54,232 nt of DNA from Novosphingobium sp. (GTDB lineage Bacteria; Pseudomonadota; Alphaproteobacteria; Sphingomonadales; Sphingomonadaceae). The position numbers and the translations under genes are program-made. The stretch is from assembly GCA_031285165.1 (NCBI GenBank), contig JAITWR010000145.1, positions 1 to 54,232 on the forward strand, given 5' to 3'. How positions within the stretch are numbered: position 1 is the stretch's first letter; each line of letters begins with the position of its first letter. The notes under the pieces are model-generated. The model ran no database searches. It was not told where the DNA came from and worked only from the letters and a program-made list of their open reading frames with translations. Of this stretch, positions 16,666 to 25,656 are shown piece after piece.

Positions 16666-17271
16666 CTAAACGGCATATTCCGGCGTGACACCGCGGTCGC
16701 CGCCGACGAGCGGGGCGATGATCAGCCGGTTGAGGATACCGGCGATCTGTTCGGGCGCATATTCCCGGTCCTGCGAGAGCCACCAGGCGAGCAGGTCGAT
16801 CGTGCCGCCGGTGCCGTAAACCACGCCGAGATCGGCTGGCAGCCAGCTTTGCGCCGCGCCGACTTCGCGAGGCAGTTCGCGCGCCTGGCGGATGAATTCC
16901 TCACGCAGGATGCCGGATGCGCCGCCGGTCAGCAGAGCCGCCCAGAGATTGCGGTGTTCGGCCACATGACGGCACAGCGCGAGCGTCGATTCATACGAAT
17001 TGGAATCGTAGAGGATCGGGATCGAGCGCTTGAGCAGATCGGCGATCTCTTCCGAAGCCACGTCGCTGAGAAGGGCTTCCTTGGTGGGATAGTGGCGGAA
17101 GAAAGTGGCATAGCCGGTGCCGGCTCGCGCCGAGATTTCGCGGATGGTCAACTGGTCGAAGGGTTTTTCCTCGATGAGTTCAAGCAGCGCCCCGGTCAGC
17201 GCATTGCGCGATCGCACCTGGCGCGCGTCGCTGGGGGTCTCCTTCGCTGTCCGGCCGGTCGCTGCTTCCAT
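16666..17271 (-). CDS. TetR-family transcriptional regulator
   Basis: About 201 residues. The DNA-binding domain includes RNALTGALLELIEEKPFDQL and IREISARAGTGYATFFRHYP, a clear TetR helix-turn-helix; the remainder is a divergent helical ligand domain. The ATG at 17271 (MEAATGRTAKE) gives a family-like short N-terminus; an ATG at 17325, 9 bp after the L,D-transpeptidase-like gene, is equally possible. Neither has a clear ribosome-binding site. It is followed by the cytochrome-xdhC-mobA operon on the same strand, which it could control. Confidence 0.82.
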   Translation of the reverse strand: MEAATGRTAKETPSDARQVRSRNALTGALLELIEEKPFDQLTIREISARAGTGYATFFRHYPTKEALLSDVASEEIADLLKRSIPILYDSNSYESTLALCRHVAEHRNLWAALLTGGASGILREEFIRQARELPREVGAAQSWLPADLGVVYGTGGTIDLLAWWLSQDREYAPEQIAGILNRLIIAPLVGGDRGVTPEYAV

Positions 17272-17333
17272 GACAATGCCGTAACATTCGCGCGGGCGCG
17301 TGTCGATGCGCCGGCTGGCAGTCATGCGGCCGG

Positions 17334-18005
17334 CTAGGCCGGGGCGATGCGGTCGGCGTAGAGCAGGCGCCCGCCGGAAAGATACATCAGCGCCTGGTTG
17401 AAATCGCCGGGGGCCATGGCGAAGCAGCCTTCGCTGCGGCCGAGCTTGCCCCATTTCGAGATCATCGCGGGGTCCGCGTACCAGGCCGGGTGGAGGACGA
17501 TGGCGCGTTCGAGCGCGTTCGAATTGTCGCCATCGAGCCCGACGAGACGGATCGAGACGCCGTATTTGCCGTTGTACCATTCGCACGTGAGGTAGCCGCC
17601 GCGCGATGTGGCTTCCGATCCGGGCTGGTTGGAAAAGTGCTTGAGCCAGCCGTCGTGCTCCGGGTCCGAGCCCTTGCCGTGGGCTACCAGGAAAGAGCGC
17701 ACCGTGCCGTTTTCGAGATTGGCGAAATGTAAGCGCGGCAGCGCGGAGGGGCGGGCGAAATCGGCGATGCCGGCGATGTCGCGGCGCCACAGCCGGTTGC
17801 CGGCACGCGCCACTTCGCGCCGGGCGATTTCGAGCACGTGGCGGTCATAGGCCGGGTCCGGCGGAGCGATGGCCGGCACGGCCTGCGGTGCGGGCTCCAT
17901 GGCCTGATCGAAAGAATCGCTCAACGAATCGGCGAGAAGGCGTGCGGGCACCACTGCCGCGGCGGTTCCGGCAAGGCCGCCTTTGATTACATCCCGTCGC
18001 TTCAT
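17334..18005 (-). CDS. Exported murein L,D-transpeptidase-like protein (YkuD_2 type)
   Basis: 223 residues. The N-terminus MKRRDVIKGG followed by a hydrophobic stretch to residue 25 is a twin-arginine-type signal. The catalytic region pairs His172 (VLHPAWYA) with the nucleophile Cys194 in LGRSEGCFAM, the arrangement of the YkuD_2 L,D-transpeptidase-like family; HGKGSD and the glycine-rich GGYLTCEWYNGKYG strand also fit. Family members are thought to act on peptidoglycan cross-links in the periplasm. ATG codons at 18011 and 18017 are alternative starts. It lies 140 bp downstream of the PHB depolymerase gene. Confidence 0.85.
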   Translation of the reverse strand: MKRRDVIKGGLAGTAAAVVPARLLADSLSDSFDQAMEPAPQAVPAIAPPDPAYDRHVLEIARREVARAGNRLWRRDIAGIADFARPSALPRLHFANLENGTVRSFLVAHGKGSDPEHDGWLKHFSNQPGSEATSRGGYLTCEWYNGKYGVSIRLVGLDGDNSNALERAIVLHPAWYADPAMISKWGKLGRSEGCFAMAPGDFNQALMYLSGGRLLYADRIAPA

Positions 18006-18018
18006 ACCCATCGACATG

Positions 18019-18049
18019 GGCCGCAATATAATGGCAATGGCCGCAATAT
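18019..18049. repeat. 20-bp-phased direct repeat upstream of the L,D-transpeptidase-like gene
   Basis: GGCCGCAATAT occurs at 18019-18029 and again at 18039-18049, exactly 20 bp (two helical turns) apart, just before the gene's start on the minus strand. This spacing is typical of paired regulator half-sites. Confidence 0.45.
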
Positions 18050-18145
18050 GCCATATGGGGTTGCGGAGGATTTCGCATTTCGGACGCGAAACCCTGTCCT
18101 TTCGCCTCGAATTTCGCGGTTTTTCAGAGCCTGTGCGAAAAGCAC

Positions 18146-19390
18146 TCAGGCAACGATTTCCAGCTGCGCCTTGTCGTGCCGGGCGATCCATTCCTCGACG
18201 ACCGGCGCGATCCGCGTGCGCCACTTGCCGCCGTTGAAGATGCCGTAGTGCCCGACTTCGGGCGCGAGGTGGTATTTCTTGCGGTCGTCGGGAAGCCCGG
18301 CGGCAAGCGTGAGCGCCGCCCTGGTCTGGCCGATGCCCGAGATATCGTCGCACTCGCCTTCGATGGCGAGCAGCGCGGTGTCGCGGATTGATCTGAGGTC
18401 GATCGGCCGGCCACGGTGGACGAACAGGCCTCTGGGCAGCGAATGCCGCTGGAACACATGGTCAACCGTTTGCAGATAGAATTCCGCGGTCATGTCGCAG
18501 ACCGAGCGGTATTCGTCGTAGAAAGCCTTGGTCGCATCGACGCTTTCGCCGTCGCCCGCCACCAGATGCCGGAACATCTGGTAATGGCTCATCATATGGG
18601 TGTGGATGTTCTGCCACATGAAGCCGGCGAGTTGCAGGAAACCCGGATAGACCTTGCGGCCCGCACCCGGATAGACTGCCGGCACGGTGGTCACGACGGT
18701 ATGCTCGAACCAGCTCAACGGGCGTTGCGTGGCGGCATCGTTGATGCTGGTCGGTGCCTTGCGCGTATCGACCGGGCCGCCCATCATGGTCAGCGTCGCC
18801 GGGCGGCAGGGATGCCTGGCCGCACCCATGATCGCCGTGGCGGCGAGCGCCGGCACCGAAGGCTGGCAGACTGCCATGACATGCGTGCCGGGGCCGATGA
18901 TTTCGAGGAAGCCGATCAGGTAATCGATATAGTCGTCGAGATCGAAGCGGCCGGCTTCGGCCGGAACCGTTTTCGCATCGGCCCAGTCGGTGATGAACAC
19001 GCAGGCCCGTTCGGCCATGCGGGCCACCGTGCCGCGCAGCAGCGTCGCGTAGTGGCCGCTCATCGGCGCGACGATCAGCAGCCTGGGCGCATCGGCGGGC
19101 AGGCCGTCATGCGTGAAGCGCAGCAGGTTGCCGAAAGGGCGATGCGCGACGATGGCCTCGGTAACGGCATGGCTCCTGCCGTCGACAGTGACCGTCTCGA
19201 TGGCAAAAGCCGGCTTGCCGCGCGGTGCGGCGGCATGGGCGAAGACATCCAGCGCCGAAGCCATGACCGGCCCGAATCCCGTGTAGGACAATGGCGAGGC
19301 GGGGCTGGAAAACATTTCCGCAGTGACGGAAGCCCAGGCACTCGCGCCCGTCAGCATGGCGCGCTGCAACTCGTAGGCCTGGTAAAGCAA
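18146..19390 (-). CDS. phaZ: Intracellular polyhydroxybutyrate depolymerase
   Basis: Hydrolyses stored native poly-3-hydroxybutyrate granules. The 414-residue protein has the alpha/beta-hydrolase arrangement of the PhaZ family with a cysteine nucleophile, Cys175 in VMAVCQPSVPA (a lipase-box variant), an Asp at about 348-349 in EGECDDIS and His381 in VGHYGIF. The N-terminal YQAYELQRAMLTGA and the FITDWADAKTVP segment are also typical. It has no signal peptide, in keeping with an intracellular enzyme. No phaC or phasin gene lies in the window. It is divergent from the ABC exporter gene, with about 100 bp between. Confidence 0.92.
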   Translation of the reverse strand: MLYQAYELQRAMLTGASAWASVTAEMFSSPASPLSYTGFGPVMASALDVFAHAAAPRGKPAFAIETVTVDGRSHAVTEAIVAHRPFGNLLRFTHDGLPADAPRLLIVAPMSGHYATLLRGTVARMAERACVFITDWADAKTVPAEAGRFDLDDYIDYLIGFLEIIGPGTHVMAVCQPSVPALAATAIMGAARHPCRPATLTMMGGPVDTRKAPTSINDAATQRPLSWFEHTVVTTVPAVYPGAGRKVYPGFLQLAGFMWQNIHTHMMSHYQMFRHLVAGDGESVDATKAFYDEYRSVCDMTAEFYLQTVDHVFQRHSLPRGLFVHRGRPIDLRSIRDTALLAIEGECDDISGIGQTRAALTLAAGLPDDRKKYHLAPEVGHYGIFNGGKWRTRIAPVVEEWIARHDKAQLEIVA

Positions 19391-19492
19391 ACGGCGACTC
19401 CTGTGGCTCCGGCGTCAATCTGGCCTGTGCCGGGCGATTGCGCAATGCGACACACGCTTTCCCTCGGCCCGGACAGGCTGTAAAGGCGCGCC

Positions 19493-21322
19493 ATGACTGC
19501 CGATATCGCCGAAGCCGCCGACCTTCCTCCCGTTGCAGAGCCGGCGCCGGAACCGAAACCCGCCCGGACTCTCGGCCCGCTGCGGATGATCGGACGGGCG
19601 GCGCTTGCCTACCCCTCGCGCGTTGCCATCGCGGCCGTCGCGCTGATGGTGACCGCTTCGGCGACGCTGGCCATTCCCAACGGTTTCAAGCTGGTGATCG
19701 ACAAGGGTTTTGCCCGCGACGGGCATCCCGCGGATGTCGACCGCTGGTTCGAATATCTGCTGATGATCGTCGTTGTCCTGGCGATCGGTACGGCGGTGCG
19801 GTTCTACACCGTATCGTGGCTGGGTGAGCGTGTCGTCGCCGATATCCGCTTGGCCGTGCAGAAGAATCTGCTGCGGCTTTCGCCGGCTTTCTTCGAGGAC
19901 AACAGCCCCAGGGAAATCAGCTCGCGCATGACTTCCGACACGGCGCTGATCGAACAGGTGGTGGGGACCACGGTATCGGTCGCGCTGCGCAACGCGATTA
20001 CCGCGATCGGTGGTGTCGCCTACCTGTTCTGGCTGGCGCCGACGCTGACTGCCGGCCTGGTCCTGGCGATCCCGGTGGTGGTGCTGCCGATCGTCTGGTT
20101 CGGCCGGCGCTTGCGCAAGGTTTCGCGGACCAGTCAGGACCGGGTTGCCGATATCGGCGCGCTGGTGTCTGAAGTGCTGGGGGCGATGCGCGTGGTGCAG
20201 GCGTTCAACCAGGAGGACCGCGAGCGCGAGCGCTTCGCCGCCGTGGTCGACCGCACTTTCGCCACCGCCCGGCGCCGCATTCTGATCCGCGCGATCATGA
20301 CTTCGGTGGTGATGCTGCTCATCTTCGGCTCGATCACGCTTCTGGTGTGGCGCGGCGCGCTGGCGGTGGCGAGCAACGAGATCAGCGGCGGCACGATCGC
20401 CGCTTTCGTTTTCACCAGCGTTCTCGTTGCCGGCTCGTTCGGCTCGCTGGCCGAAGTCTATGGCGATCTGCTGCGCGGTGCCGGGGCGGCCGGCCGGCTC
20501 AACGAACTGCTGCACGAAAAGCCCGCGATCGCAGCGCCGGCCAGGCCGGTCGCGCTGCCCGAGCCGCGGGGCCGGATCGCGTTCGAACGGGTGACGTTCC
20601 GCTATCCCTCGCGGCCCGAGCATGCGGCGCTGCTCGATTTCTCGCTCACCGTGGAACCGGGCGAGACAGTGGCGATCGTCGGCCCGTCGGGCGCCGGCAA
20701 GTCGACCCTGTTCCAGCTTGCCGAGCGGTTCTACGATCCGCAGGCAGGCGTGGTGAAGCTCGATGGCGTGCCGCTGGTCTCGGCCGATCCTGCCCACATT
20801 CGCCGCCGGATCGCGCTGGTACCGCAGGAGGGCGTGCTGTTCGCCGCCAGCGCGCGCGACAACCTGCGCTATGGCAACCGGGATGCGAGCGACGAGGCGA
20901 TCTGGGAAGCAGCGCGTGCTGCCAATGCGGAAGACTTCCTGCGCGAACTGCCCGAAGGGCTCGACACGTTTCTCGGCGAGGACGGAGCCCGGCTGTCGGG
21001 CGGGCAGCGCCAGCGCATCGCCATTGCCCGCGCGCTGCTGCGCGAGGCGCCGATCCTGCTGCTCGACGAGGCGACCAGCGCGCTCGATGCCGAAAGCGAG
21101 CGGCTGGTGCAGGAAGCGCTCGACCGGCTGATGGCCAGCCGGACCACACTCGTCATCGCCCACCGCCTTGCCACGGTGCGTCAGGCGGACCGCATCGTCG
21201 TGATGGATCGTGGCCGGATCGTAGAGCAGGGCACGCACGAGCAGCTCGGCGCCGCCGGCGGGCTCTATGCCAGGCTGGCCTCGTTGCAGTTCGACGAGCG
21301 CCAGTTCAACGCGGTGGAATGA
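19493..21322 (+). CDS. ABC transporter half-exporter, fused permease and ATPase (MsbA-like)
   Basis: 609 residues with an N-terminal six-helix exporter domain (about 35-330) and a C-terminal ATPase. Walker A GPSGAGKST lies near 397-405, the signature LSGGQRQRIAIARAL begins near 501, Walker B reads ILLLDEATSALD, and the His-switch is in LVIAHRLATVRQADRI. The proline-rich first 30 residues are a cytoplasmic extension. It works as a homodimer; such exporters move lipids, lipopolysaccharide cores or drugs, and the substrate is not predictable here. Monocistronic or co-transcribed with the M13 peptidase 93 bp downstream. Confidence 0.93.
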   Translation: MTADIAEAADLPPVAEPAPEPKPARTLGPLRMIGRAALAYPSRVAIAAVALMVTASATLAIPNGFKLVIDKGFARDGHPADVDRWFEYLLMIVVVLAIGTAVRFYTVSWLGERVVADIRLAVQKNLLRLSPAFFEDNSPREISSRMTSDTALIEQVVGTTVSVALRNAITAIGGVAYLFWLAPTLTAGLVLAIPVVVLPIVWFGRRLRKVSRTSQDRVADIGALVSEVLGAMRVVQAFNQEDRERERFAAVVDRTFATARRRILIRAIMTSVVMLLIFGSITLLVWRGALAVASNEISGGTIAAFVFTSVLVAGSFGSLAEVYGDLLRGAGAAGRLNELLHEKPAIAAPARPVALPEPRGRIAFERVTFRYPSRPEHAALLDFSLTVEPGETVAIVGPSGAGKSTLFQLAERFYDPQAGVVKLDGVPLVSADPAHIRRRIALVPQEGVLFAASARDNLRYGNRDASDEAIWEAARAANAEDFLRELPEGLDTFLGEDGARLSGGQRQRIAIARALLREAPILLLDEATSALDAESERLVQEALDRLMASRTTLVIAHRLATVRQADRIVVMDRGRIVEQGTHEQLGAAGGLYARLASLQFDERQFNAVE

Positions 21323-21415
21323 CGTTCCTCCGCGCAGGGGAGGAACCCGGTTTTGCCAGCCGGTAAAGCCGCGTGTAACCGATACCGTGCCACTGCCGCT
21401 GCCAAAGGAATCCGC

Positions 21416-23560
21416 ATGCCGCCCAGCCGCCGTTTTGCCGCCGCTCTTGCTTGCACCGTCCTTGCCTGTCTTCCGGCTCCCCTGATCGCCGACAGCACTG
21501 CCGTTCCGGCAAGGGCGACCGGCGCCTGGGGCCGCTTCGGCATTCAGACGCAGTGGATCGACACCAAAACCAGACCCGGCGACGATTTCAACCGCTACGT
21601 CAACGGCAAGTGGGAGGATGTGACCCGGATGCCGGCCGACAAGACGCGGATCGGCTCGTTCATCACCTTGCGCGACCTGTCGGAGGACCGGCTTCACGCG
21701 ATTCTCGACCGGCTCGTGCGTGTCGCCGGCAGGCCCGCGCCCGGCACGCCGCAGGCGCGCGTCGCCGATGCCTATGCCGCTTTCATGGATACCGATGCGA
21801 TCGATGCCGCCGGCCTCGCTCCGGCGCAGCCGGTGCTCGACCGGATCGCAGCGGCCGGGACCATCGAAGACCTGCTTGCGCTGTTCGCCACGCCGGGCCT
21901 AGCCGCGCCGATCGGCGCCTCGGTCGACGCCGATGAGAAGCAGAGCGACCGCTATGCGCTCTACATCGGCCAAAGCGGGCTCGGCCTGCCGGACCGCGAC
22001 TATTATCTCGTCGACACGCCCAGATATCGTGATATCCGCGCGAAATATCTTGACTATCTGACGTTGATGCTCGGCAAGGCCGGCTATGCCGACGCGCGCG
22101 GCGCGGCGCAGTCGGTGTTCGACCTGGAAACGGCGATGGCGCGCGAGATGTGGGACCGCGCGACCGGGCGCAACCGCGATCTCACTTACAACAAACTGAC
22201 GCGGGCCGAACTCGATGCGCTCGATCCGCGCGGCCTCATCGGCAGGTTCATCGGGAACATGGGCGCCGATGCGGCGGACTATGCGATCGTGCAGCAGATG
22301 CCGCCGACGGCGGAGGAATTGGCCGCCGCGAAATTCACGCCCGGGATGAAGGCCGGGCTCGGCGGGGGTGTGCCGGCGACGCTGAAGCTGATTGCCGAAA
22401 CACCGATCGCCACCTGGAAAGCCTATCTCGCGGCGCATTTCCTCAGCGACCACGCGGCCTGTCTGCCCAGGGACATCGACGAGGCGCAGTTCGCTTTCTA
22501 CGGTACGGTCCTCGGCGGCCAGCAGGAACAGCGGGAGCGCTGGCGGCGCGGGATCGGCGCGGTCGAAAGCGAGATCGGCGAACTGCTCGGCGAAATCTAT
22601 GCCGCGCGGTTCTATCCGCCGGCGAACAGGGCGGCGATGTCCGACCTTGTCGCCAACTTGCGCAAGGCGATGGCGGCGAACCTTGCCGACCTCAAGTGGA
22701 TGGGCGCCCGGACCCGGCAGGAGGCCGAAGCCAAGCTCGCCGCTTTCACCCCCAAGATCGGCGCGCCCGGGCGGTACAAGACTTACGACGGGCTGGTGAT
22801 CGACCCGGTCCGGCCGCTCGCCAACAAGCTCGCCGCCGAAAAGTGGGAAACCGACTTCCAGATCGCGCGGATCGGTCGGCCGGTGGACCGCGGCGAGTGG
22901 TTCATGCTGCCGCAGACGGTGAACGCCTATTACAACCCGACTTTCAACGAAGTCGTTTTCCCGGCCGCGATCCTGCAACCGCCATTCTTCAACCTCTCGG
23001 CCGATCCGGCGGTGAACTACGGCGCGATCGGCGCGGTGATCGGGCACGAGATGGGCCACGGCTTCGACGATCAGGGCGCGAAATCCGACGGCAGCGGCAA
23101 TTTGCGCGATTGGTGGACACCGCAGGACAAGGCGGCTTTCGAGGCACTGGCGGCAAAGCTTGCCGGGCAATACGATGGCTTCTGCCCGTTCGACGATACC
23201 GGGGCGGGGGGCGGCAAGGCTTGCGTGAACGGGCAACTGACGCTCGGCGAGAACATCGGCGACCTCGGCGGCCTGAGCCTGGCCTATCGTGCCTACAAGC
23301 TGTCGCTGGGCGGCAGGGAAGCGCCGGTGATCGACGGCTTCACCGGCGATCAGCGCTTTTTCCTCGGCTGGGCGCAAGTCTGGCGCGGCAAAGTGCGCGA
23401 GGAACAGGCGCGGCAGTTCCTTGTGACCGACCCGCACGCGCCGCCCGAATACCGGATCAACGGCATCGTCCGCAATTTCGACGAATGGTACAAGGCGTTC
23501 AACGTCCAGCCGGGCGACAAACTCTACCTGCCGCCCGAGCAGCGGGTGCGGATCTGGTGA
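21416..23560 (+). CDS. M13-family zinc metallopeptidase, exported
   Basis: Neprilysin/PepO-like peptidase of 714 residues with a signal peptide (about 1-26). The zinc motif HEMGH lies near 544-548 in VIGHEMGHGFDDQG, the third ligand Glu in LTLGENIGDLGG near 612, and the substrate-binding NAYYNP motif upstream; the C-terminal residues VRIW resemble the usual CxxW/VRVW ending. I use the ATG at 21416 after AAAGGA; the longer frame from 21353 lacks a signal-like start. Such enzymes cut short peptides in the periplasm or outside the cell. The next element is a hairpin repeat. Confidence 0.95.
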   Translation: MPPSRRFAAALACTVLACLPAPLIADSTAVPARATGAWGRFGIQTQWIDTKTRPGDDFNRYVNGKWEDVTRMPADKTRIGSFITLRDLSEDRLHAILDRLVRVAGRPAPGTPQARVADAYAAFMDTDAIDAAGLAPAQPVLDRIAAAGTIEDLLALFATPGLAAPIGASVDADEKQSDRYALYIGQSGLGLPDRDYYLVDTPRYRDIRAKYLDYLTLMLGKAGYADARGAAQSVFDLETAMAREMWDRATGRNRDLTYNKLTRAELDALDPRGLIGRFIGNMGADAADYAIVQQMPPTAEELAAAKFTPGMKAGLGGGVPATLKLIAETPIATWKAYLAAHFLSDHAACLPRDIDEAQFAFYGTVLGGQQEQRERWRRGIGAVESEIGELLGEIYAARFYPPANRAAMSDLVANLRKAMAANLADLKWMGARTRQEAEAKLAAFTPKIGAPGRYKTYDGLVIDPVRPLANKLAAEKWETDFQIARIGRPVDRGEWFMLPQTVNAYYNPTFNEVVFPAAILQPPFFNLSADPAVNYGAIGAVIGHEMGHGFDDQGAKSDGSGNLRDWWTPQDKAAFEALAAKLAGQYDGFCPFDDTGAGGGKACVNGQLTLGENIGDLGGLSLAYRAYKLSLGGREAPVIDGFTGDQRFFLGWAQVWRGKVREEQARQFLVTDPHAPPEYRINGIVRNFDEWYKAFNVQPGDKLYLPPEQRVRIW

Positions 23561-23615
23561 TCTTTGCAATCCTGCATCCGCCGCGCGCGGTTGCGCTCTT
23601 TCCGTTCGCCCCCTT

Positions 23616-23650
23616 CACCGTCACCCTGAAACAAGTTCAGGGTGACGGTG
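23616..23650. repeat. Sphingomonad-type palindromic repeat (perfect 15-bp stem)
   Basis: CACCGTCACCCTGAA (23616-23630) and TTCAGGGTGACGGTG (23636-23650) are perfect inverse arms around ACAAG. It shares its core with 11654-11690. Located 55 bp after the M13 peptidase gene, it may also act as a terminator. Confidence 0.8.
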
Positions 23651-23813
23651 TGGGATGAGGGGGCAGGGAAGGGCTCGACACGAACGGGAATGGGGTGGGG
23701 TGCGGGTGTGTGCCTGCGATCTTCCCCGGCGGATCGGGGAAGGTCAACGGCTCGTCGATCATTGTCATGATGCAGCTTGACTTGGCCGCAGGCTCCGCCA
23801 TCACCGCAGGCGC

Positions 23814-24623
23814 ATGAACCTGACTCTCGCAGCGATCCTCCTTGGCATTGTCGAGGGCCTTACCGAGTTCATCCCCGTCTCCTCGACCGGGCATCTCATT
23901 CTGGCTTCCAGGCTTTTCGGTTACGACGCGGAGCAGTGGAAGGTGTTCAATGTCGTCATCCAGCTTGGCGCGATTCTGGCGGTGGTGGTCCAGTATTGGC
24001 GCACTTTCCAGGCGGTCGGCACGGGCCTCTTGCGGTTGCAGCCGATGAGCATCGCTTTCGTGCGCAACATTCTCGCCGCTTTCCTGCCCTCGGCAGTGCT
24101 GGGGCTCGCGCTCAAGAAATACATCGACGTGCTGCTCGGCAGCCCGATGGTGGTCGGCTGGGCGCTGATCGTGGGCGGCATCGCCATTCTCGCGGTCGAG
24201 CGCTGGGCGAAGCCGGGTCCGGCCAGCGGCGTGGCGCAACTGCCTGTCAGCCAGGCTTTCGGCGTCGGGCTGGTGCAATGCCTGGCGATGATCCCCGGCA
24301 TCAGCCGCTCGGGCGCGACGATCATGGGGGCGCTGGCCATGGGCATCGAACGGCGCACCGCGGCCGAGTTCAGCTTCTTCCTGGCAGTGCCGACAATGCT
24401 CGGCGCAACGACGCTCGAACTGTTCGACAACCGCCATGCGCTTGCCGCGGGCCTCGGCCCGGTGGGCTGGAGCGAGATCGCGGTCGGCTTCGCCGTCGCT
24501 TTCGTCGTCGCGCTGGTGGTGATCAGGGGCTTCGTCGCTTTCGTCAGCCGTTCGGGCTTCGCGCCGTTCGCCTGGTATCGCATCCTCGCCGGCATGGTGG
24601 CCGTGGCGCTGTTGACCCTGTAA
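23814..24623 (+). CDS. uppP: Undecaprenyl-diphosphatase
   Basis: Integral membrane phosphatase (BacA/UppP) that recycles undecaprenyl pyrophosphate to the monophosphate carrier for cell-wall synthesis and gives bacitracin resistance. Both diagnostic motifs are present: EGLTEFIPVSSTGHL (14-28) with catalytic Glu residues, and PGISRSGAT (about 161-169). About eight hydrophobic segments and 269 residues match the family. Start ATG at 23814, with no clear ribosome-binding site. Confidence 0.96.
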   Translation: MNLTLAAILLGIVEGLTEFIPVSSTGHLILASRLFGYDAEQWKVFNVVIQLGAILAVVVQYWRTFQAVGTGLLRLQPMSIAFVRNILAAFLPSAVLGLALKKYIDVLLGSPMVVGWALIVGGIAILAVERWAKPGPASGVAQLPVSQAFGVGLVQCLAMIPGISRSGATIMGALAMGIERRTAAEFSFFLAVPTMLGATTLELFDNRHALAAGLGPVGWSEIAVGFAVAFVVALVVIRGFVAFVSRSGFAPFAWYRILAGMVAVALLTL

Positions 24624-24724
24624 TTCCCCTGAGAGTCCGATTCAAAACCAAGCCGTTGTAATTCATGCTCTTGCGATCAGCCTGATGAAGTACCGGATAG
24701 AAGCGGCGAAAGGAGAATTTGCAT

Positions 24725-25546
24725 ATGAAAGTTCATGGGAAGGTTTCAACGGTTCTTCTGACTGGCGCGCTATTTCTGACGGGGAGCCATGGTGTTTTCG
24801 CCCAGCCTTCCGCCGGCTTGGCGCCGGGCACGGTGTTTCGCGATCGTCCGGTGGCGCCGGAGATGGTGGTGATCCCGGCGGGCACGTTCATGATGGGATC
24901 GCCTGCCAGCGAGCGGGGCAGGTATGGAGACGAAGGCCCGCAACATCAGGTGCGCGTGCCAGCGTTTGCGGCAGGTAAATATGAGGTGACCTTCGCGGAA
25001 TGGGATGCCTGCGTCGCGGATGGCGGCTGCGGTGAGTATAAGCCGGATGATGCAGGCTGGGGCCGTGGCCGCCGGCCGGTGATCAATGTGAGTTGGGACG
25101 ATGCGCAATCCTATGTGATGTGGCTGAGCCGGACGACGGGCAAGCGCTATCGCCTGTTGAGCGAGGCGGAGTGGGAATATGCCGCGCGTGCCGGGACGAC
25201 GACTGCATATTCGACGGGGGTGTCCATCGACGCATCGCAGGCTAATTTTGAGGAACGGGGCTTGGCGAGAACGGAGGCGGTTGGCAATTATCGGGCCAAT
25301 GGCTTCGGGTTGCATGATGTGCATGGCAATGTCTGGGAATGGGTGCAGGATTGCTGGAACGAGAGCTATCAGGGTGCTCCGGCAGATGGACGTGCCCAGA
25401 CAACAGGGGATTGCAGCCAGCGCGTTCTTCGCGGCGGCTCGTGGGGCAGTAATGCCGCGAATCTGCGCTCGGCGCTCCGCGGCGGGCTCGCGTCCGGCGC
25501 CCGCAGCAGCTTTTTCGGTTTCCGGGTCGCCCGAACACTTGATTAA
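24725..25546 (+). CDS. Exported SUMF1/formylglycine-generating-enzyme-like protein without catalytic cysteines
   Basis: 273 residues with a signal peptide (about 1-27, cut after FAQ). The SUMF1/PvdO/EgtB-type fold is plain: MVVIPAGTFMMGSP, HQVRVPAFAAGKYEVTFAEW, PVINVSWDDAQSYVMWLS, RLLSEAEWEYAARAGTTT, NGFGLHDVHGNVWEW and RVLRGGSW followed by FFGFRVAR. In true formylglycine-generating enzymes the segment after RGGSW carries the copper-binding cysteines; here it reads GSNAANLRSALRGG with none, so that activity is unlikely. The ATG at 24725 follows AGGAG by 9 bp. Base composition is lower in GC than neighbouring genes and an IS remnant lies 110 bp downstream, which suggests horizontal transfer. 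Confidence 0.9.
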   Translation: MKVHGKVSTVLLTGALFLTGSHGVFAQPSAGLAPGTVFRDRPVAPEMVVIPAGTFMMGSPASERGRYGDEGPQHQVRVPAFAAGKYEVTFAEWDACVADGGCGEYKPDDAGWGRGRRPVINVSWDDAQSYVMWLSRTTGKRYRLLSEAEWEYAARAGTTTAYSTGVSIDASQANFEERGLARTEAVGNYRANGFGLHDVHGNVWEWVQDCWNESYQGAPADGRAQTTGDCSQRVLRGGSWGSNAANLRSALRGGLASGARSSFFGFRVARTLD

Positions 25547-25656
25547 ATCCTGTTTCTTTACGTCTTTTTCCTTGGGGGGCAGGGGGAATCGCATTTGGAA
25601 TTTGATTGACATCGCCTTGATCTGACTTGCGGAACGCGGCGAGATCGATTCCGGCG
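25547..25656. other. Intergenic, AT-richer flank of an IS remnant
   Basis: This 110-bp stretch between the SUMF1-like gene and IS remnant copy 2 contains CTTTTTCCTTGGGGGG and AATTTGATTGACATC and is lower in GC than the rest of the window. Frames through it are antisense or chimeric. I see no gene or clear hairpin in it. Confidence 0.5.
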
